A stretch of 5,553 nucleotides of DNA, taken from assembly GCA_036403035.1 (NCBI GenBank), contig DASWRT010000193.1, forward strand, positions 1 through 5,553. Reading direction: 5' to 3'. The stretch is from DASWRT01 sp036403035 (GTDB lineage: Bacteria > Pseudomonadota > Alphaproteobacteria > ATCC43930 > CGMCC-115725). Of this stretch, positions 4,314 through 5,553 are shown piece after piece (positions within the stretch are counted from its first letter, which is position 1; every line of letters starts with the position of its first letter). The position numbers and the translations under genes are program-made. A model generated the notes under the pieces. That model saw nothing but the letters and a program-made list of their open reading frames with translations. It had not been told where the DNA came from and ran no database searches.

Positions 4314-5258
4314 ATGGCGGAAACGCGCCTGCTCGTGCCGCCTGCGGACTGGCCGGCCGACATCACCGGCTATCTCGCGCCGGACGGTTTCCTGGAGCCG
4401 CTGCTGGAGGAGCTGGGGCCGGACGGGCTGCTGGCGCTGCACGGAAGGCTCGTCGTCGCGGCGGGGCCGGCGCGGCCGGCGGCATGGGCGCAGAACGTCT
4501 GGACCGCGCCGCAGCGCCTCGCGATCGAGTCGATCGGCGACGCCGCGACGAAGCTGCGGGCGATCCAGCGCAACTGGGCGCTGTACGCCCACGGCTCCTA
4601 TCGCCGCGCCGCGCTGATCGAGGAGCGGCTACCGCCGGTCTCGGCGAAGCCTCTGGTCTTCGGCGATCCGGTGCCGGCGGCGCCGCTCGGCTCCTGGACG
4701 CTGCTCGACCCGGCCACGCTCCTCGCAGCACCCCGCTGCTCCAGCCCGTTCCGCCACGGCGAGGTCGCCTTCGTCGAGGACCGCGCGGCGCCGCCGAGCC
4801 GCGCCTACCTCAAATTGTGGGAGGCGCTGACGCTGATCGGCGAACGGCCGCGGCCGGGCGAGACCTGCGTCGACCTCGGCAGCAGCCCCGGCGGGTGGAC
4901 GTGGGTCTTGCAGCAACTCGGCGCACAAGTATACAGTGTAGACAAGGCAAGATTGGACCCTGGAGTCGAAGCATTGCCGAACGTCGTGTACCGTCAGGAA
5001 AGCGCCTTTGCGCTCGATCCCCGCGCCTTCGGGCGGGTCGACTGGCTGTTCTCCGACGTGATCTGCTATCCGGCGCGGCTGCTGCGGCTCGTCGAGTCCT
5101 GGCTGGACGCCGGAACCTGCCGCCGCTTCGTCTGCACGATCAAGTTCCAGGGCAGCACCGACCACGAGACGGCGCGGCGCTTCGCGGCGATTCCGGGGTC
5201 GCGCCTCCTGCACCTGTCGCACAACAAGCACGAGCTGACATGGATACGCCTGGGTTGA
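4314..5258 (+). CDS. RlmM/FtsJ-like SAM-dependent 2'-O-ribose RNA methyltransferase
   Basis: This 314-residue protein has a C-terminal Rossmann methyltransferase domain with SAM motif I, CVDLGSSPGGWTW (185-197), and acidic motif II, VYSVD (206-210). The catalytic K-D-K-E tetrad of the RrmJ/FtsJ superfamily is complete: Lys167 in AYLKLWEA, Asp248 in LFSDVICYP, Lys277 in TIKFQG and Glu307 in HNKHELTW. The layout, including GGWTW and a YPARLLRLVESWL helix, matches RlmM (YgdE), which methylates the 2'-OH of C2498 in 23S rRNA in E. coli. The N-terminal 160 residues would be the RNA-binding part. The protein is shorter than E. coli RlmM (366 aa), so the exact rRNA target is inferred. ATG 4314 follows a GGC-triplet run (4299-4313); AGGGGC at 4295-4300 is a distant ribosome site. 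A stretch at residues about 204-221 uses markedly unusual codons. The 3' end overlaps the next gene by 19 nt. Confidence 0.88.
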   Translation: MAETRLLVPPADWPADITGYLAPDGFLEPLLEELGPDGLLALHGRLVVAAGPARPAAWAQNVWTAPQRLAIESIGDAATKLRAIQRNWALYAHGSYRRAALIEERLPPVSAKPLVFGDPVPAAPLGSWTLLDPATLLAAPRCSSPFRHGEVAFVEDRAAPPSRAYLKLWEALTLIGERPRPGETCVDLGSSPGGWTWVLQQLGAQVYSVDKARLDPGVEALPNVVYRQESAFALDPRAFGRVDWLFSDVICYPARLLRLVESWLDAGTCRRFVCTIKFQGSTDHETARRFAAIPGSRLLHLSHNKHELTWIRLG

Positions 5259-5553
5259 GCTTTCCTGCGTTCGCGCCCCGCGCGCCGTGGTGGGGCGCGG
5301 ACCTGCAAACGGTTCGTCTCTTCTTCCTCGGGCGGCCGGTCGACTTCTCGAATTTCCGCGGCAGCACGGTGCGCCTGCCGCTGGGCGACGGCAGCGGCGA
5401 CGCGCTGGCGGGCCGGCTGCACATGCCGCAGGCGCCGACCCAACGCCCCCTCGCGGTGCTGATCCACGGCCTGTCCGGGTGCGAGGGAAGCCTCTACATC
5501 CAGAATACGGCGTTGCGCCTGCTCACCGAGGGCTATCCGGTGCTGCGGCTCAA
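5240..5553 (+). CDS. YheT-type alpha/beta-hydrolase, 3'-truncated by window edge
   Basis: The frame opens at ATG 5240 and runs without a stop to the window end, giving 104 residues. The N-terminus, FPAFAPRAPWWGADLQTVR (8-26), has the PxWxxxxLQT pattern that marks YheT/ABHD1-3-type hydrolases. It is followed by a beta-strand region RLPLGDGSGDALAG and the oxyanion-hole motif LAVLIHGLSGCEGSLYIQNTALRLLTEGYPVLRL (71-104), equivalent to the family's HGLxGxxxSxY block. The nucleophile elbow and the Asp/His of the triad lie beyond the window, so activity cannot be confirmed here. Family members are uncharacterised or poorly characterised esterases. The start lies 19 nt inside the methyltransferase gene in another frame, with no obvious ribosome site beyond a GAG at 5232-5234, which suggests translational coupling. 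It shares only the fold, not close sequence, with the hydrolase at 3325-4197. Confidence 0.88.
   Translation, partial: MDTPGLSFPAFAPRAPWWGADLQTVRLFFLGRPVDFSNFRGSTVRLPLGDGSGDALAGRLHMPQAPTQRPLAVLIHGLSGCEGSLYIQNTALRLLTEGYPVLRL

Noticed and set aside
4908..4935. Possible internal promoter TTGCAG-N16-TATACA in the methyltransferase gene
   Set aside because: Only 3/6 and 4/6 matches to consensus, about 300 bp from the next start. Not better than chance, and mentioned only as one explanation of the codon patch.

Overview
The window is a GC-rich bacterial chromosome segment (coding parts look close to 65-70 % GC) with every convincing gene on the + strand. Codon use, the protein families and a dispersed palindrome of the 'cctctccc...gggagagg' type point to an alphaproteobacterium, perhaps Rhodospirillales or Hyphomicrobiales. 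That placement is inference from memory of such genomes. No phage, CRISPR array, rRNA, tRNA or complete insertion sequence is visible.

Layout: (1) 1-289 is the C-terminal ACT domain of a threonine dehydratase cut by the window edge. (2) 290-930 is a gene-poor stretch. Its first half is distinctly AT-richer (about 46 % GC at 331-480), and it holds one plausible 55-residue exported peptide at 524-691 plus unassigned sequence. (3) 931-2081 is a two-gene, ATGA-overlapping unit: an XRE/cupin transcription factor and a GNAT N-acetyltransferase. Two overlapping perfect inverted repeats lie across the regulator's start codon. (4) 2083-2138 is a two-hairpin dispersed-repeat-like element just after the GNAT stop. 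(5) 2300-2902 encodes a lipoprotein resembling the YajG family. (6) 2903-3324 is non-coding and contains a structured block: a 12-bp palindrome, a 9-bp tandem duplication, five CAGG motifs spaced 10-12 bp apart, an internal hairpin and near-matching inverted ends. (7) 3325-5553 holds an alpha/beta-hydrolase, an RlmM-like 2'-O-ribose methyltransferase, and the start of a second, YheT-type alpha/beta-hydrolase that overlaps the methyltransferase by 19 nt.

How the genes work together: the regulator-acetyltransferase pair looks like a self-contained, probably autoregulated small-molecule acetylation module whose substrate cannot be read from the sequence. The methyltransferase and the YheT-type hydrolase are probably co-translated. 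The remaining genes look like ordinary housekeeping or envelope functions that happen to be neighbours. I do not see a clearly new multi-gene system. The items most worth a second look are the operator architecture at 899-932, the periodic repeat block at 3031-3205, and a sharply deviant codon patch inside the methyltransferase gene at about 4923-4985.
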